From NCBI GenBank assembly GCA_007134175.1, contig SLLF01000067.1, positions 1-15,016 of the forward strand: DNA of 15,016 nucleotides, written 5' to 3'. The notes under the pieces are model-generated. The model ran no database searches, had not been told where the DNA came from, and saw only the letters and a program-made list of their open reading frames with translations. Shown piece after piece: positions 1 to 10,020 of this stretch (the stretch's first letter is position 1; the number at the start of each line of letters is the position of its first letter). Position numbers and translations under genes: made by a program. Source of the stretch: Kiritimatiellia bacterium (GTDB lineage Bacteria; Verrucomicrobiota; Kiritimatiellia; SLAD01).

Positions 1-23
1 TCATTCAGGGTAGGGAACGAGAT

Positions 24-542
24 ATGAGACCGGAAAAAAAGACGATGGTTGAAGCCGTCCGTAGCAAAACGGAGGGCCGGGGATTCGTCATCCTGGCGGA
101 CTACAGCGGGTTGGACGTTGATCAGACAACAAATCTCCGTAGTCGGTTGCGACAGGTCGATTCGGATTATACGGTGGTCAAGAATCGTCTATTGCGGCGG
201 GTAACGACCGATTTGGGACTCCAGGATCTGGACGTGGGCTTGAAGGGGCCAACGGCCTTGATCGCGGGCGATGGCGATGTGGTTGAGACGGCCAAGATTC
301 TAAAGTCATTCATCAAGGAAAACAAGCGACCGATCATTAAGATTGGCGCTTTCGGTGGTCGGGCGCTGGCAGCGGCCGACGTAGAGGCGTTGGCGGCAAT
401 GCCGCCAAGGATAGAAATGCTGGGCAAGGTGGTAGGAACCATTGCGGCCCCGCTCACACAGTTGGTGGGTGTGTTGCAACAAAAAGTTTGTAGCCTGTTG
501 TATGTGCTTCAGGCCGTGAAAGATAAGAAAGATAATGCCTGA
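24..542 (+). CDS. rplJ: 50S ribosomal protein L10
   Basis: Ribosomal protein L10 (uL10) anchors the L7/L12 dimers to 23S rRNA, forming the stalk that recruits translation GTPases. The 172-residue product is near the usual length (about 165 in E. coli). Seen: an N-terminal RNA-binding domain with the family pattern (ILADYSGLDVDQ near residues 23-34, VVKNRLLRR near 51-59), then a PPRIEMLGKVVGTIAAPLTQ segment near 127-146 and a lysine-rich C-terminal helix that in this family docks L7/L12. The ATG has a TAGGGA Shine-Dalgarno 7 nt upstream (11-16). rplL follows 36 nt downstream, the standard pairing. In other bacteria L10 bound to L7/L12 represses its own mRNA through a leader upstream of rplJ. 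That leader would lie before this window, so it cannot be judged here. Confidence 0.97.
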   Translation: MRPEKKTMVEAVRSKTEGRGFVILADYSGLDVDQTTNLRSRLRQVDSDYTVVKNRLLRRVTTDLGLQDLDVGLKGPTALIAGDGDVVETAKILKSFIKENKRPIIKIGAFGGRALAAADVEALAAMPPRIEMLGKVVGTIAAPLTQLVGVLQQKVCSLLYVLQAVKDKKDNA

Positions 543-562
543 TATGGTAAGCAGGCGACTTC

Positions 563-570
563 AGGAGGAG
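563..570 (+). promoter_or_regulatory. Strong Shine-Dalgarno site of rplL
   Basis: AGGAGGAG lies 8 nt before the ATG at 579. It supports the long form of L7/L12 over the in-frame ATG at 645. A strong site fits the need for several L7/L12 copies per L10. Confidence 0.8.
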
Positions 571-578
571 AGATAGTC

Positions 579-1019
579 ATGGCGGAAACAACGGAAACCG
601 TAGCAGCGGCGGAAGCGAAGAGCGACGTCAAGTTGGAAGGCAAAATGGCCGAGTTCGTGGATTGGATAGAGGGTATATCCGTCCTTGAATTATCCCAGTT
701 GGTTAAGGCGCTGGAGGATCGTTTGGGCGTGACGGCGGCGGCCCCAATGGCTGTGGCGGCGGCCCCGGGCGGTGGTGCCGGCGGCGAAGCCGACGCGGCC
801 GAAGAGCAGACCGAGTTCACCGTGGTCTTGGCGGAGGCCGGTGGACAAAAGATACAGGTCATCAAGGAAATCCGTGGTTTGACCTCGTTAGGGCTGAAGG
901 AAGCCAAGGATTTGGTGGAATCCGCGCCCAAGCCGGTCAAGGAAGGCGTTACCAAGGAAGAGGCGGAAGAGATCAAGAAGAAGTTGGAAGGGGCCGGCGC
1001 CAAGGTTGAAATCAAGTAG
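579..1019 (+). CDS. rplL: 50S ribosomal protein L7/L12, with N-terminal extension
   Basis: L7/L12 (bL12) is the multicopy stalk protein that recruits and activates EF-G, EF-Tu and IF2. Three parts are visible: a dimerisation domain (about residues 23-53, containing [17 protein letters not shown]), an Ala/Gly-rich hinge (about 54-76, with AAAP twice) and the C-terminal factor-binding domain (about 78-146, with [20 protein letters not shown]). At 146 residues it exceeds the usual 120-128, because about 22 acidic, Ala-rich residues precede the conserved start. The upstream ATG was chosen because a near-perfect AGGAGGAG (563-570) sits 8 nt before it. An in-frame ATG at 645 (residue 23) also follows a GGAAGG and would give a normal-length protein, so internal initiation is possible. 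The C-terminal half is fully typical. Confidence 0.96.
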   Translation: MAETTETVAAAEAKSDVKLEGKMAEFVDWIEGISVLELSQLVKALEDRLGVTAAAPMAVAAAPGGGAGGEADAAEEQTEFTVVLAEAGGQKIQVIKEIRGLTSLGLKEAKDLVESAPKPVKEGVTKEEAEEIKKKLEGAGAKVEIK

Positions 1020-1052
1020 TCCGCATGCGCGACCCGAATAATATGACCTGCG

Positions 1053-1078
1053 GTTGGGCCGATCAACGATTGCCCAAC
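1053..1078 (+). promoter_or_regulatory. Hairpin in the rplL-rpoB spacer (possible attenuator or processing site)
   Basis: GTTGGGC (1053-1059) and GCCCAAC (1072-1078) form a perfect 7-bp inverted repeat. Inside the loop ATC (1062-1064) can pair with GAT (1068-1070), with a G-U closing pair and one bulged C, giving a compact stem. No T-run follows, so it is not a standard intrinsic terminator. In E. coli the same spacer holds a partial attenuator and an RNase III cleavage site that lower rpoBC expression relative to rplJL. A similar role here is inferred only from position. The rest of the 108-nt spacer (1020-1127) shows nothing else recognisable. Confidence 0.5.
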
Positions 1079-1127
1079 GGTGTGGTCTGTCTATTTGAGA
1101 TAAACGTCCTAATCGGTAAGGTGCTGC

Positions 1128-4100
1128 ATGGCGAATAGAATAAATTACGGCAAACTTCCCCACGTCATTGATATACCGGATCTGATCGAGATCCAGACCC
1201 GGTCCTACCGGGAATTCCTCCAACAGGAGATTCCCCCGGCCAAGCGGCAGGATGTGGGACTGCAGGCCGTGTTTAAAGAAGTGTTCCCGATCGAGAGTTA
1301 TGACGGGCAATACACGCTGGATTTCGTTAAGTATGAAATCCACGAACCGAAGACCAGTGCCTTGGCCTGCATTCGCGAAGCGCTGTCGTTTGCGGCACCG
1401 CTTTATCTTACGTTGCGGCTGCGTGACGGCGACGAGGTGCGTGAGGAGGAGGTTTATCTTGGTGAAATCCCACTGATGACCGACACGGGATCGTTTGTCG
1501 TTAATGGGGCTGAACGGGTGGTGGTCAGCCAGTTGCACCGTTCGCCAGGAATTTGCTACGAGCAGTCGATCCATGCCAATGGGTCGGTGCTTTACTCGTT
1601 CCGCATCATTCCTGATCGAGGCTCTTGGGTGGAGGTGCAGTTTGATACGAGCGACTTGATTCATATGTATCTTGACCGGCAGCGACGCCGTCGCAAGTTT
1701 CTGGTGTCCACCTTGCTGCGGGCTCTGGGATACGGAACAGATGATGAGTTGTTGGGGCTCTATTACCCGTTTGAGACGTTGGCGCTCAAAGACGCGCTAA
1801 AAGACGAGCAACTCGACTTCCGAGTGACGCGCGCGGACGTGATAGATGCCGACTCGCAGTCGATTCTGGCCCGTAAATTTGAGCCGGTGACGCGCGAGCT
1901 CGTCAAGCAAATGAAGGCCGCTGGCTTTAAATCGCTGTCGGTGGTTAACGTATCCTGGGATGAGGGCATTTTCCTGAAGAGCGTACAGAAGGATCCGAAT
2001 CAGTCGACCGAGGAAGCCCTCAAAGATATTTACCAGAAGTTGCGACCAGGTGATCCGGCCACCGTCTCGAATGCCAAACAACTCTTGAAGCGCACCTTCT
2101 TTGATGCGCGCCGCTATGATTTGGGCCGGGTCGGTCGCTACAAGATTCAGCAAAAACTGGGCCTGGACAAAGGAAACGATTCGCGGGTCTTGGATGAGGG
2201 GGATCTGGTTGCCGCGATCAAGTATCTCATTACGCTTCGTATCGGCGAAGGATCGATAGATGATATCGACCACTTGGGTAGTCGCCGCATCCGGACGGTC
2301 GGTGAACTGCTGGAGAACCAGTGCCGGGTCGGTTTGGCGCGCACCGAACGATTGGTCAAAGAGCGAATGACCATCTTTGACACGACCGTGGAAAAACTGA
2401 CACCGCAGAAATTGATCAATCCCAAGGCCTTGTCCGCGGTGATCAAGGATTTCTTCGGGCGCAGCCAGTTGTGTCAATTCATGGATCAGACGAATCCGTT
2501 ATCAGAGCTAACCCATAAGCGGCGCTTGAGTGCGCTGGGGCCGGGTGGACTCAGCCGGGAGCGGGCTGGTTTCGAGGTCCGCGACGTGCATTCGAGTCAT
2601 TACGGGCGGATTTGCCCGATTGAAACACCGGAAGGTCCCAACATTGGCTTGATTTCTTCCATGAGTACCTACGCACGGGTCAATGAATTCGGCTTCATTG
2701 AGACGCCTTATCGGCGTGTGGTGAGGCAGCGCGTGACCGGCGAGGTGCACTATCTCAGTGCGGATGAAGAGGAGAAATACGTCATCGCCCAGGCAAACGC
2801 GCCGCTGGATGAAAAGGGTCGTTTCGTGCGTGATACGGTGCTGGCGCGCTATCGGGGTGATTTCCTGGAAGTAGCGAATGACCGGGTTGATTTTATGGAT
2901 GTCTCTCCGAAGCAGCTCGTCAGTGTGGCGGCCAGCTTGATCCCGTTTCTCGAACACGATGACGCCAACCGCGCGTTGATGGGTTCCAACATGATGCGAC
3001 AGGCGGTGCCGCTGATGGTGACCGAGCGGCCATACGTGGCCACGGGCATTGAGGGGAAGATTGCCCGGGATTCCGGGGTGGTGGTGCTGGCGCGTGCCGC
3101 TGGCCAAGTGGCCAAGGTAACGGCTGATGAAATCATCGTGTCGCGGGACGGTACCCGGCCAAACAAGAAAACGCCGGCGCCCCAGTATGAACGCTATACG
3201 CTCCGCAAGTTTATGCGTTCCAATGCCGGTACCTGCTTCAATCAGAAGCCGCGCGTCAAGGAGGGGCAAAAGGTCAAGTCTGGAGATGTCCTGGCCGATG
3301 GGCCCGCGACGGACCAGGGCGAATTGGCGCTGGGCCGCAACGTTCTGGTCGCCTTCATGCCGTGGTGCGGCTACAATTTTGAGGACGCCATCCTGATCAG
3401 CGAAAAACTGGTGAAGGAGGATTTTTATACCTCCTTGCATATCGAGGAGTTCGAGTGTGGCGCGCGGGACACCAAACTGGGTCCTGAAGAGATCACTCGG
3501 GATATACCCAATGTCGGTGATGAAGCGTTGAAGGATCTCGACGCCGGTGGGGTAATACGGGTGGGGGCCGAAGTAAAACCCGGTGATATTCTGGTGGGTA
3601 AGATTACGCCGAAAAGCGAAACCGAGCTGGCACCGGAAGAGCGCTTGCTGCGAGCCATTTTCGGGGAGAAGGCGGCAGATGTGCGCGACACCTCCCTGAC
3701 GGTGCCTAGCGGGGTCGAAGGCATTGTGATGGATGTCAAGATATCCGCCAAGGATACGGTGGAGCGCAGTTCGCTCTCCTCCACCGAGAAGCGTAAACAT
3801 GTCAAACAGATGACGGACGACTACAAGACGCGGAAACAGCAATTGTTGGATGATTTGACCGAGGCGTTAAGCAATATTCTGCTCGGTGAGAAAATCCCGC
3901 TGGACGTGGTCGATGTGGAAACCGGGGATATTATTATACCGGCCAACCGCAAGATCACGAAGACCTTGCTGCGCAAACTGGCGGCTGCGCATAGCCATAT
4001 AGAAATAGATCCCAGTCCGATTCAGATAAAGATCACCGGAATTATTAACGAATATAGTTCCAAGTTTGCTGAACTCGAGGAGGAGAGCGAGCGTTCCAAG

Positions 4101-4874
4101 GAGCGTTTGGAGACCGGTGATGAAGTCGATCAAGGCGTCATTAAGCAGGTAAAGGTATACGTGGCGAGCAAGCGCAAGCTGGCGGTGGGCGACAAGATGG
4201 CCGGTCGCCATGGCAACAAGGGCGTGATCGCTCGGGTCATGCCGGAAGCCGATATGCCCTTTTTGCCGGACGGAACGCCGGTGGAAATTGTGCTGAATCC
4301 GTTGGGCGTGCCGTCCCGGATGAATGTGGGCCAGGTCCTGGAAACCCACTTGGGCTGGGCCTGCGAGCGCTTGGGTATGCATGCCGCTACCCCGGTATTC
4401 GATGGTATTTCCGAGGCGCGCATTTGGGAGATGATGGCGGAGGCGGGCCTCCCCGAGCACGGCAAGTCGGTTTTGTATGACGGGCGTACAGGTGAACCCT
4501 TCGATCAGAAGATCGTTGTGGGTAAAATTTACATGCTGAAACTGCATCATCTGGTTAGCGACAAGATTCATGCGCGTGCGGTGGGGCCCTACTCATTAGT
4601 CACGCAGCAACCGTTGGGCGGCAAGGCGCAATATGGTGGTCAGCGGTTTGGCGAGATGGAGGTCTGGGCGATGGAAGCCTATGGCGCGGCCTATGCGTTG
4701 CAGGAGCTGCTGACGGTGAAAAGCGACGACTTGCAGGGACGCACTCAGATCTACGAATCAATAGTCAAGGGCGAGAATACATTGGAGGCCGGTGTACCCG
4801 AATCGTTCAACGTGCTGCTGAAGGAGATGCAAAGTCTGGTCCTGGACATGCAGATCCATCGCAACGTGGGTTAA
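1128..4874 (+). CDS. rpoB: DNA-directed RNA polymerase subunit beta
   Basis: Beta subunit of RNA polymerase, forming one pincer of the DNA clamp and part of the active centre. It has 1248 residues (E. coli 1342). Seen in order: the N-terminal protrusion and lobe ([21 protein letters not shown] near 124-144); a segment with [16 protein letters not shown] before the fork; the rifampicin region at 444-470 ([20 protein letters not shown] onward); the GPNIGLI motif; [16 protein letters not shown]; a charged segment around residues 880-1000; [12 protein letters not shown] at 1021-1032, contributing active-site lysines; and the C-terminal [20 protein letters not shown]. Of the common rifampicin-contact residues, D453, H463, R466 and S468 are the sensitive type, but E. 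coli S512 is C449 here. The ATG has only a weak TAAGGTG upstream (1117-1123). rpoC follows after 38 nt. Confidence 0.99.
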   Translation: MANRINYGKLPHVIDIPDLIEIQTRSYREFLQQEIPPAKRQDVGLQAVFKEVFPIESYDGQYTLDFVKYEIHEPKTSALACIREALSFAAPLYLTLRLRDGDEVREEEVYLGEIPLMTDTGSFVVNGAERVVVSQLHRSPGICYEQSIHANGSVLYSFRIIPDRGSWVEVQFDTSDLIHMYLDRQRRRRKFLVSTLLRALGYGTDDELLGLYYPFETLALKDALKDEQLDFRVTRADVIDADSQSILARKFEPVTRELVKQMKAAGFKSLSVVNVSWDEGIFLKSVQKDPNQSTEEALKDIYQKLRPGDPATVSNAKQLLKRTFFDARRYDLGRVGRYKIQQKLGLDKGNDSRVLDEGDLVAAIKYLITLRIGEGSIDDIDHLGSRRIRTVGELLENQCRVGLARTERLVKERMTIFDTTVEKLTPQKLINPKALSAVIKDFFGRSQLCQFMDQTNPLSELTHKRRLSALGPGGLSRERAGFEVRDVHSSHYGRICPIETPEGPNIGLISSMSTYARVNEFGFIETPYRRVVRQRVTGEVHYLSADEEEKYVIAQANAPLDEKGRFVRDTVLARYRGDFLEVANDRVDFMDVSPKQLVSVAASLIPFLEHDDANRALMGSNMMRQAVPLMVTERPYVATGIEGKIARDSGVVVLARAAGQVAKVTADEIIVSRDGTRPNKKTPAPQYERYTLRKFMRSNAGTCFNQKPRVKEGQKVKSGDVLADGPATDQGELALGRNVLVAFMPWCGYNFEDAILISEKLVKEDFYTSLHIEEFECGARDTKLGPEEITRDIPNVGDEALKDLDAGGVIRVGAEVKPGDILVGKITPKSETELAPEERLLRAIFGEKAADVRDTSLTVPSGVEGIVMDVKISAKDTVERSSLSSTEKRKHVKQMTDDYKTRKQQLLDDLTEALSNILLGEKIPLDVVDVETGDIIIPANRKITKTLLRKLAAAHSHIEIDPSPIQIKITGIINEYSSKFAELEEESERSKERLETGDEVDQGVIKQVKVYVASKRKLAVGDKMAGRHGNKGVIARVMPEADMPFLPDGTPVEIVLNPLGVPSRMNVGQVLETHLGWACERLGMHAATPVFDGISEARIWEMMAEAGLPEHGKSVLYDGRTGEPFDQKIVVGKIYMLKLHHLVSDKIHARAVGPYSLVTQQPLGGKAQYGGQRFGEMEVWAMEAYGAAYALQELLTVKSDDLQGRTQIYESIVKGENTLEAGVPESFNVLLKEMQSLVLDMQIHRNVG

Positions 4875-4900
4875 GGCGGGACCAGCGTTTCTTTTAATAC

Positions 4901-4907
4901 GGAGGAG
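4901..4907 (+). promoter_or_regulatory. Shine-Dalgarno site fixing the GTG start of rpoC
   Basis: GGAGGAG lies 5 nt before GTG at 4913. It supports the non-ATG start; no in-frame ATG with a better site lies nearby. The remainder of the 38-nt rpoB-rpoC gap shows nothing notable. Confidence 0.8.
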
Positions 4908-4912
4908 TTCAA

Positions 4913-7900
4913 GTGGAACACCAGGATGCGGCAAATATTCTAGGCGTAGAATCCAGTGGCGGATTTGATTACGCCAGCATTACCTTGGCGGCACCGGAGG
5001 CGGTGCGATCATGGTCGTACGGGGAGGTCAAGAACCCGGAAACCATCAATTACCGCACGTTCAAGCCGGAGAAAGGCGGCCTGTTTTGCGAGCGGATTTT
5101 CGGTCCGACCAAGGACTGGGAATGTGCGTGCGGCAAGTACAAGCGAATCAAGCATAAGGGCGTGATCTGCGACCGTTGTGGTGTCGAGGTTACGCTGGCC
5201 CGGGTGCGGCGGGAGCGGATGGGGCATATTGAACTGGCTGTTCCGGTTTCGCATATCTGGTTTTTTAAGTGTACCCCCAGCCGTATGGGTTTGGTGCTGG
5301 ATATGACCGCGCGCGCACTGGAACGGGTGCTGTACTACGAGGATTATATTGTCATCGATCCCGGCGATACGCCGCTGCAACCCAAACAGTTGCTGAGCGA
5401 GCTGGAGTACCGTGAGGCGCAAGATAAATATGGCGACGCCTTCGTGGCTCGGATGGGAGCCGAGGGAGTGGCGGAGTTGATGCGCGAGATCGATCTGGAC
5501 AAGGAATTGGCCGATGTTGAAGCCGAAATGGAGAATACGCGCAGCAAACAGACCAAGACCAAGTTAACCAAGCGGATCAAAGTGCTGGAGGGGTTCCGTG
5601 GCAGCAAGACCCGCCCGGAATGGATGATACTCGAGGTGCTTCCGGTGATCCCTCCGGATTTGCGCCCACTGGTGCCGCTGGAAGGCGGCCGGTTTGCCAC
5701 GTCTGACTTGAACGATCTCTATCGCCGGGTCATCAATCGTAATAACCGGTTGCGCAACCTGTTGCAGTTGAAAACCCCCGATGTCATCATTCGTAACGAG
5801 AAGCGCATGCTGCAGGAGGCCGTCGACGCCCTGTTCGACAACGGTCGTCACGGTCGGGCGGTAACCGGCGCAGGTAATCGCCCCTTGAAGTCATTGAGCG
5901 ACATGCTGAAAGGCAAGCAAGGCCGGTTCCGCCAGAACCTGTTGGGTAAGCGGGTGGATTATTCCGGCCGGTCCGTCATTGTGATCGGGCCCGAACTGGA
6001 GATGCACCAGTGTGGGTTGCCAAAGAAGATGGCATTGGTCCTGTTTGAACCATTTATAATCCGGCGCCTCAAGGAACTGGGCGTGGTACATACGGTCCGC
6101 AGCGCCAAAAAGATGATCGAGCGCGAGGCGGATGAAGTGTGGGATATCCTGGAAGAGGTGACGCACGGCCACACGGTGATGCTGAATCGTGCCCCGACGC
6201 TGCACCGCCTGGGTATTCAATCCTTCGAACCTTCGCTGATCGAAGGGGAAGCCATTCGGGTGCATCCGTTGGTCTGCACGGCGTATAATGCTGACTTTGA
6301 CGGTGACCAGATGGCGGTACACGTGCCGCTTTCAATTGAGGCACAGATGGAATCGCGCCTGCTGATGCTGGCGTCCAATAACATCTTTTCCCCCTCCAGT
6401 GGCCGGCCAATTACGACGCCTTCACAGGATATCGCGCTGGGCGTGTACTACTTAACTACCGATTCACAGCAGGATCGACTGGCCAAGCGCCGCGATGCGG
6501 AGAAGGATCTGCGTGAACAGGGGCTGCCGATCCTCGTGGACGCGGCCGAGGTGAGCACCGCCTACGAGGATGGTGCGCTTAAATTGCATGATCGGATTCG
6601 CTATAAGAATCCTGACTACGGTTGTGACACGCTGTTTGGCAACAAGGATGTCAGTGTGATCACCACCACGGTGGGACGCGTGCTGTTCAACGAAATCTGG
6701 CCGGAGTCAATGGGTTTCATCAATCTGACCGTTGGCAAGAAAAAGATGACAGAACTGATTGAGCAGTGCTATCGCGTGGCGGGGCAGGAAGCCACCGTTA
6801 AGATGCTTGACCAATTGAAAGCACTGGGCTTTGAGCACGCCACACTGGCCGGGATTTCAGTGGGTATTGGGGACATGATTATTCCCGAGGAAAAGACCTC
6901 GATTATGGAGCAATCCCGCAAGACCATTGCCGAGGTCGAGGCGCAATACCGCAAGGGTATCATCACCGACGGTGAGCGCTACAATAAGATCATCGACATC
7001 TGGACCCATACAACGGACGAGATTTCCAACGTCATGTACCGCAAGATGGAGTACAACGACAACCAGGATTACATAAACCCGATCTTTATCATGGTCGACT
7101 CGGGTGCGCGCGGCAGCAAACAGCAGATCCGTCAGCTGGCGGGCATGCGCGGATTGATGGCCCGTCCTTCAGGCGAGATTATCGAGCGCCCAATCCTGTC
7201 GAATTTCCGTGAAGGGCTGACGGTGTTGGAATACTTCATCAGTACGCACGGTGCCCGCAAGGGGTTGGCGGATACGGCGCTGAAGACTGCGGATTCGGGG
7301 TATCTTACCCGCAAACTGGTGGACGTTTCCCAGGATATTATCGTCTACGAGCAGGACTGCCATACCTTGAACGGCATAGAAATAAAGGCGATCTATGAGG
7401 GTGATGAGGAACTGGTGCCGCTGGCCTCACGCATCGTCGGCCGTACGGCGCTAGACGATGTCCGGGATCCGTTGACCAAGGAAATCGTGGTGGCGGCGGG
7501 CCAGGAAATCGATGAAAGGGCGGCGGAGCTGATTGGGAAAGCCGATTTAGACTCGTTGCGCATACGCAGTATCTTAACCTGCGAAACCCGGCATGGTTGC
7601 TGTGCCAAATGCTATGGCCGCAACCCGGCTACCGGGTCAATGGTGGCGCTCGGTGAGCCGGTCGGCATCATCGCGGCACAGTCTATCGGGGAGCCCGGCA
7701 CACAGTTGACCATGCGGACGTTCCACATCGGAGGGACCGCCAGCTCCATTTTCAAACAACCGCAGATTGTGTCGAAACACAACGGCATTATCCATCACCA
7801 CGAGTTGCGCACCGTCGCGGCCCTGGACGGCAGCTTGATCGCGCTGAACAAGAACGGGGTGATCGGAATTTATGACGAAGAAGGCCGTGAACTGGAGCGA

Positions 7901-9064
7901 CACACCATCGTGATCGGTGCGGTGATATCCGTGGCCGATGGCGGTCGCGTCAAGAAGGGCGAGAGTTTTGTGAAGTGGGATCCGTACAACGTGCCCATCC
8001 TGGCCGAACACCGCGGTGTGGTGGAATTCCACGATTTCATAGACAACATCACCGTCCGCAAGGAGATGGATGAATCGACGGGGGTCGAAGACACCGTGGT
8101 CATGGAGCATAAGGAAGATTTGCATCCCCAGATTGTGATCAAGCATCCCGAAACCAAGGATGTCATCCATTATTACTCCATTCCCGCCGGTGCCCACGTA
8201 GTGGTGGATGCCGGGAATGAAGTGCCGGCCGGCGCGTTGTTGGCCAAGACCCCTCGCAAGGTATCAAGGACCAAGGATATCACGGGCGGTCTGCCGCGGG
8301 TGGCGGAGCTGTTCGAGGCGCGCCGTCCCAAGGATGCGGCGGAAATCGCTAAAATTGACGGGATCGTGGAGTTTGGCGGAATCGTGCGCGGCAAACGGCG
8401 GATTCTGGTGCGGGACACGGTAACCAATGAGGAAGAGGAGCAGCTGGTCGCGATGGGACGACACATTGTTGTCTTCCAGGGCGACCACGTGCGGAAAGGA
8501 CAGCAGCTGACCGAGGGACCGGTGGTGCCGCAGGAAATCCTGGATGTCTGCGGACCGCAGGAATTGCAGGAATACCTGGTCAATGAGGTGCAACAGGTCT
8601 ACCGGCTGCAGGGCGTTGAAATCAATGACAAGCACATTGAGATTATCGTGCATCAGATGCTGCGCAAGGTGAAGATTACCGATCCCGGTGATACGCGCTT
8701 CATATGGGGTGAACAAGTCGAGCGCTACCAGTTCCAGGAAGAAAATGAACGGGCCATGGAGGAGGGCAAACGCCCGGCTGAAGCTACACCGGTGCTCCTG
8801 GGTATTACCAAGGCCGCGTTGGAGACGGAGAGCTTCATCTCGGCGGCCTCTTTCCAGGACACGACCCGCGTATTGACGGATGCCGCTGCCTTGGGCCGCA
8901 TCGATAAATTGCGAGGATTCAAGGAAAATGTGATCATGGGACACTTAATCCCGGCGGGTACCGGCTTTAATATGTACCGCAATATCCGATTGGTACCGCT
9001 AGCGGAACCGATCAGCGCCGACGAGCTGCTGGGCGATACGTTCCTGGAGGAAAAAACATCCTAA
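4913..9064 (+). CDS. rpoC: DNA-directed RNA polymerase subunit beta'
   Basis: Beta' subunit of RNA polymerase, carrying the catalytic Mg2+ site. It has 1383 residues (E. coli 1407) and starts at GTG with a GGAGGAG site. Seen: zinc site 1 with C71, C73, C86 and C89 ([20 protein letters not shown]); the absolutely conserved NADFDGD at 459-465, whose D461, D463 and D465 hold catalytic Mg2+; zinc site 2 with C816, C890, C897 and C900; and the trigger-helix motif [20 protein letters not shown] starting at 914. The trigger loop is then split by about 180 residues (roughly 945-1122), matching an SI3-type insertion, before [13 protein letters not shown] at 1125. The C-terminal domain includes [19 protein letters not shown] and [16 protein letters not shown]3 is usual in Gram-negative lineages. 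The gene appears intact. Only 78 nt separate it from rpsL. Confidence 0.99.
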   Translation: MEHQDAANILGVESSGGFDYASITLAAPEAVRSWSYGEVKNPETINYRTFKPEKGGLFCERIFGPTKDWECACGKYKRIKHKGVICDRCGVEVTLARVRRERMGHIELAVPVSHIWFFKCTPSRMGLVLDMTARALERVLYYEDYIVIDPGDTPLQPKQLLSELEYREAQDKYGDAFVARMGAEGVAELMREIDLDKELADVEAEMENTRSKQTKTKLTKRIKVLEGFRGSKTRPEWMILEVLPVIPPDLRPLVPLEGGRFATSDLNDLYRRVINRNNRLRNLLQLKTPDVIIRNEKRMLQEAVDALFDNGRHGRAVTGAGNRPLKSLSDMLKGKQGRFRQNLLGKRVDYSGRSVIVIGPELEMHQCGLPKKMALVLFEPFIIRRLKELGVVHTVRSAKKMIEREADEVWDILEEVTHGHTVMLNRAPTLHRLGIQSFEPSLIEGEAIRVHPLVCTAYNADFDGDQMAVHVPLSIEAQMESRLLMLASNNIFSPSSGRPITTPSQDIALGVYYLTTDSQQDRLAKRRDAEKDLREQGLPILVDAAEVSTAYEDGALKLHDRIRYKNPDYGCDTLFGNKDVSVITTTVGRVLFNEIWPESMGFINLTVGKKKMTELIEQCYRVAGQEATVKMLDQLKALGFEHATLAGISVGIGDMIIPEEKTSIMEQSRKTIAEVEAQYRKGIITDGERYNKIIDIWTHTTDEISNVMYRKMEYNDNQDYINPIFIMVDSGARGSKQQIRQLAGMRGLMARPSGEIIERPILSNFREGLTVLEYFISTHGARKGLADTALKTADSGYLTRKLVDVSQDIIVYEQDCHTLNGIEIKAIYEGDEELVPLASRIVGRTALDDVRDPLTKEIVVAAGQEIDERAAELIGKADLDSLRIRSILTCETRHGCCAKCYGRNPATGSMVALGEPVGIIAAQSIGEPGTQLTMRTFHIGGTASSIFKQPQIVSKHNGIIHHHELRTVAALDGSLIALNKNGVIGIYDEEGRELERHTIVIGAVISVADGGRVKKGESFVKWDPYNVPILAEHRGVVEFHDFIDNITVRKEMDESTGVEDTVVMEHKEDLHPQIVIKHPETKDVIHYYSIPAGAHVVVDAGNEVPAGALLAKTPRKVSRTKDITGGLPRVAELFEARRPKDAAEIAKIDGIVEFGGIVRGKRRILVRDTVTNEEEEQLVAMGRHIVVFQGDHVRKGQQLTEGPVVPQEILDVCGPQELQEYLVNEVQQVYRLQGVEINDKHIEIIVHQMLRKVKITDPGDTRFIWGEQVERYQFQEENERAMEEGKRPAEATPVLLGITKAALETESFISAASFQDTTRVLTDAAALGRIDKLRGFKENVIMGHLIPAGTGFNMYRNIRLVPLAEPISADELLGDTFLEEKTS

Positions 9065-9071
9065 ATCGAAA

Positions 9072-9124
9072 TGAACGGTTGAAAAGCGGGTTTGATGTCT
9101 GCTACATTCCGCGCTTTCCGTTCA
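9072..9124 (+). promoter_or_regulatory. Long inverted repeat in the rpoC-rpsL spacer
   Basis: TGAACGG (9072-9078) pairs perfectly with CCGTTCA (9118-9124). Inside it, AAAGCG (9083-9088) pairs with CGCTTT (9112-9117), and GG (9089-9090) can pair with CC (9109-9110) across a one-base bulge. Four bases (9079-9082) bulge on the left arm. This makes about 15 bp around an 18-nt loop. No T-run follows, so it does not look like a terminator. A role in RNA processing, attenuation at the rif/str junction or autoregulation of rpsL is possible but inferred only from position. Confidence 0.5.
9079..9108 (+). promoter_or_regulatory. Possible sigma70-type promoter for the str genes
   Basis: TTGAAA (9079-9084, 5 of 6 to the -35 consensus) is followed after 18 nt by TACATT (9103-9108, 4 of 6 to the -10 consensus). 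TG one base upstream of the -10 (9100-9101) makes an extended -10. Transcription would start near 9115, giving a leader of about 28 nt before rpsL. It overlaps the inverted repeat at 9072-9124, so the two readings compete. Such matches also arise by chance, hence the low confidence. Confidence 0.3.
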
Positions 9125-9142
9125 AATGAAAGCGAGTTGACT

Positions 9143-9517
9143 ATGCCGACGATTAATCAATTGGTAAAAAAAGGCCGGCGCGAGATTAAAAAGAAAAATA
9201 AATCGCCCGCGTTGTCCCGCTGCCCTCAGCGGCGTGGAGTGTGTTTACAGGTGAAGACGCAGACACCGAAAAAACCGAACTCCGCTTTGCGCAAGGTGGC
9301 GCGCGTACGCCTGACGAACGGTTATGAAGTGACCGCGTATATCCCTGGCGAGGGGCACAACTTGCAGGAACACAGCATGGTGCTGGTGCGGGGCGGCCGT
9401 GTTAAGGATCTGCCGGGTGTGCGCTACCACATTGTGCGGGGCGCACTTGACAGCCTGGGCGTGGATGGACGGAAGCGCGGCCGCTCGAAATACGGAGCCA
9501 AGACGCCAAAGGCGTGA
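9143..9517 (+). CDS. rpsL: 30S ribosomal protein S12
   Basis: S12 (uS12) sits at the decoding centre of the small subunit and affects tRNA selection accuracy. The start [13 protein letters not shown] at 9143 was chosen because it gives 124 residues, exactly the E. coli length, and matches the family N-terminus. An upstream in-frame ATG at 9092 would add 17 unrelated residues. Seen: [11 protein letters not shown] with K43, and [13 protein letters not shown] with K88 and D89. K43 and K88 are the residues usually mutated in streptomycin resistance, and both are unmutated here. D89 corresponds to the aspartate that RimO methylthiolates in E. coli. The C-terminus ends [11 protein letters not shown], as expected. 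The Shine-Dalgarno is weak. rpsG follows after 13 nt. Confidence 0.97.
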   Translation: MPTINQLVKKGRREIKKKNKSPALSRCPQRRGVCLQVKTQTPKKPNSALRKVARVRLTNGYEVTAYIPGEGHNLQEHSMVLVRGGRVKDLPGVRYHIVRGALDSLGVDGRKRGRSKYGAKTPKA

Positions 9518-9530
9518 GGATAGGTGGAAT

Positions 9531-10001
9531 ATGGCAAGAAGACGCAGTGCAGTTAAACGACCGGTTCAGCGCGATGTGCGCTACCAAAGCCCATTGGTTG
9601 GCCGCTTCGTGGCCCACATGATGACCCGGGGCAAGAAGTCCACAGCGCAGAACATTATTTATTCCGCGCTGGACGATATTCACGAGCAAACCCAGGCCGA
9701 TCCGCTCGATTTTCTCGAGCAGGCTCTTGATAACGTTCGGCCACGTTTGGAAGTTAAATCGAGGCGGGTTGGTGGTGCCACGTACCAAGTGCCGATTGAA
9801 GTCAATGACGAGCGTCAAACTTCTTTGGCGCTGCGCTGGATCATACAGTATTCACGAGCCCGCAAAGGGGTGCCGATGGGGCGCGCCTTGGCCATGGAGC
9901 TGATGGATGCCCACAAGGGACAAGGCGCTGCCGTAAAGAAGCGGGAAGATACCTTCAAGATGGCGCAGGCGAACCGTGCTTTCGCCCACTATCGGTGGTG
10001 A
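9531..10001 (+). CDS. rpsG: 30S ribosomal protein S7
   Basis: S7 (uS7) nucleates assembly of the 30S head by binding the 3' domain of 16S rRNA and lies near the E-site tRNA. The 156-residue product has the expected length. Seen: [15 protein letters not shown] at the start, the [15 protein letters not shown] helix near 34-48, [22 protein letters not shown] near 77-98 (the rRNA-binding beta-hairpin region) and the typical end NRAFAHYRW. The ATG at 9531 follows GAGGA (9516-9520) and AGGTGG (9522-9527). A longer in-frame reading beginning inside rpsL is rejected because it adds 44 unrelated residues. In E. coli S7 represses its own operon by binding the rpsL-rpsG spacer. With only 13 nt here, that kind of site is unlikely. 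Confidence 0.97.
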   Translation: MARRRSAVKRPVQRDVRYQSPLVGRFVAHMMTRGKKSTAQNIIYSALDDIHEQTQADPLDFLEQALDNVRPRLEVKSRRVGGATYQVPIEVNDERQTSLALRWIIQYSRARKGVPMGRALAMELMDAHKGQGAAVKKREDTFKMAQANRAFAHYRW

Positions 10002-10020
10002 TGAACCCTTTGCTGCGACG

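Noticed and set aside
734..766. Repeated GGCGGCGGCCCC, two copies 21 nt apart in rplL
   Set aside because: It encodes AAAP twice in the Ala-rich hinge of L7/L12, a low-complexity region expected in this family, so it is not an independent repeat element.
888..1664. 258-codon minus-strand frame across the rplL-rpoB spacer
   Set aside because: It overlaps the conserved ends of both genes and resembles no known family; no ribosome binding site was evident.
2508..3842. 444-codon open frame on the minus strand inside rpoB
   Set aside because: It lies wholly opposite a strongly conserved gene, is rich in His/Arg/Gln typical of antisense reading of GC-biased codons, and shows no recognisable domain.
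4875..4912. rpoB-rpoC spacer as a possible regulatory site
   Set aside because: Apart from the rpoC Shine-Dalgarno, no inverted repeat or promoter-like pair was found in these 38 nt.
9092..9142. Longer S12 start at ATG 9092
   Set aside because: It adds 17 residues unlike any S12 and runs through the inverted repeat; the start at 9143 gives exactly the family length.
9399..9530. Longer S7 frame beginning inside rpsL
   Set aside because: The added 44 residues are out-of-frame rpsL sequence; [11 protein letters not shown] at 9531 matches the S7 N-terminus.
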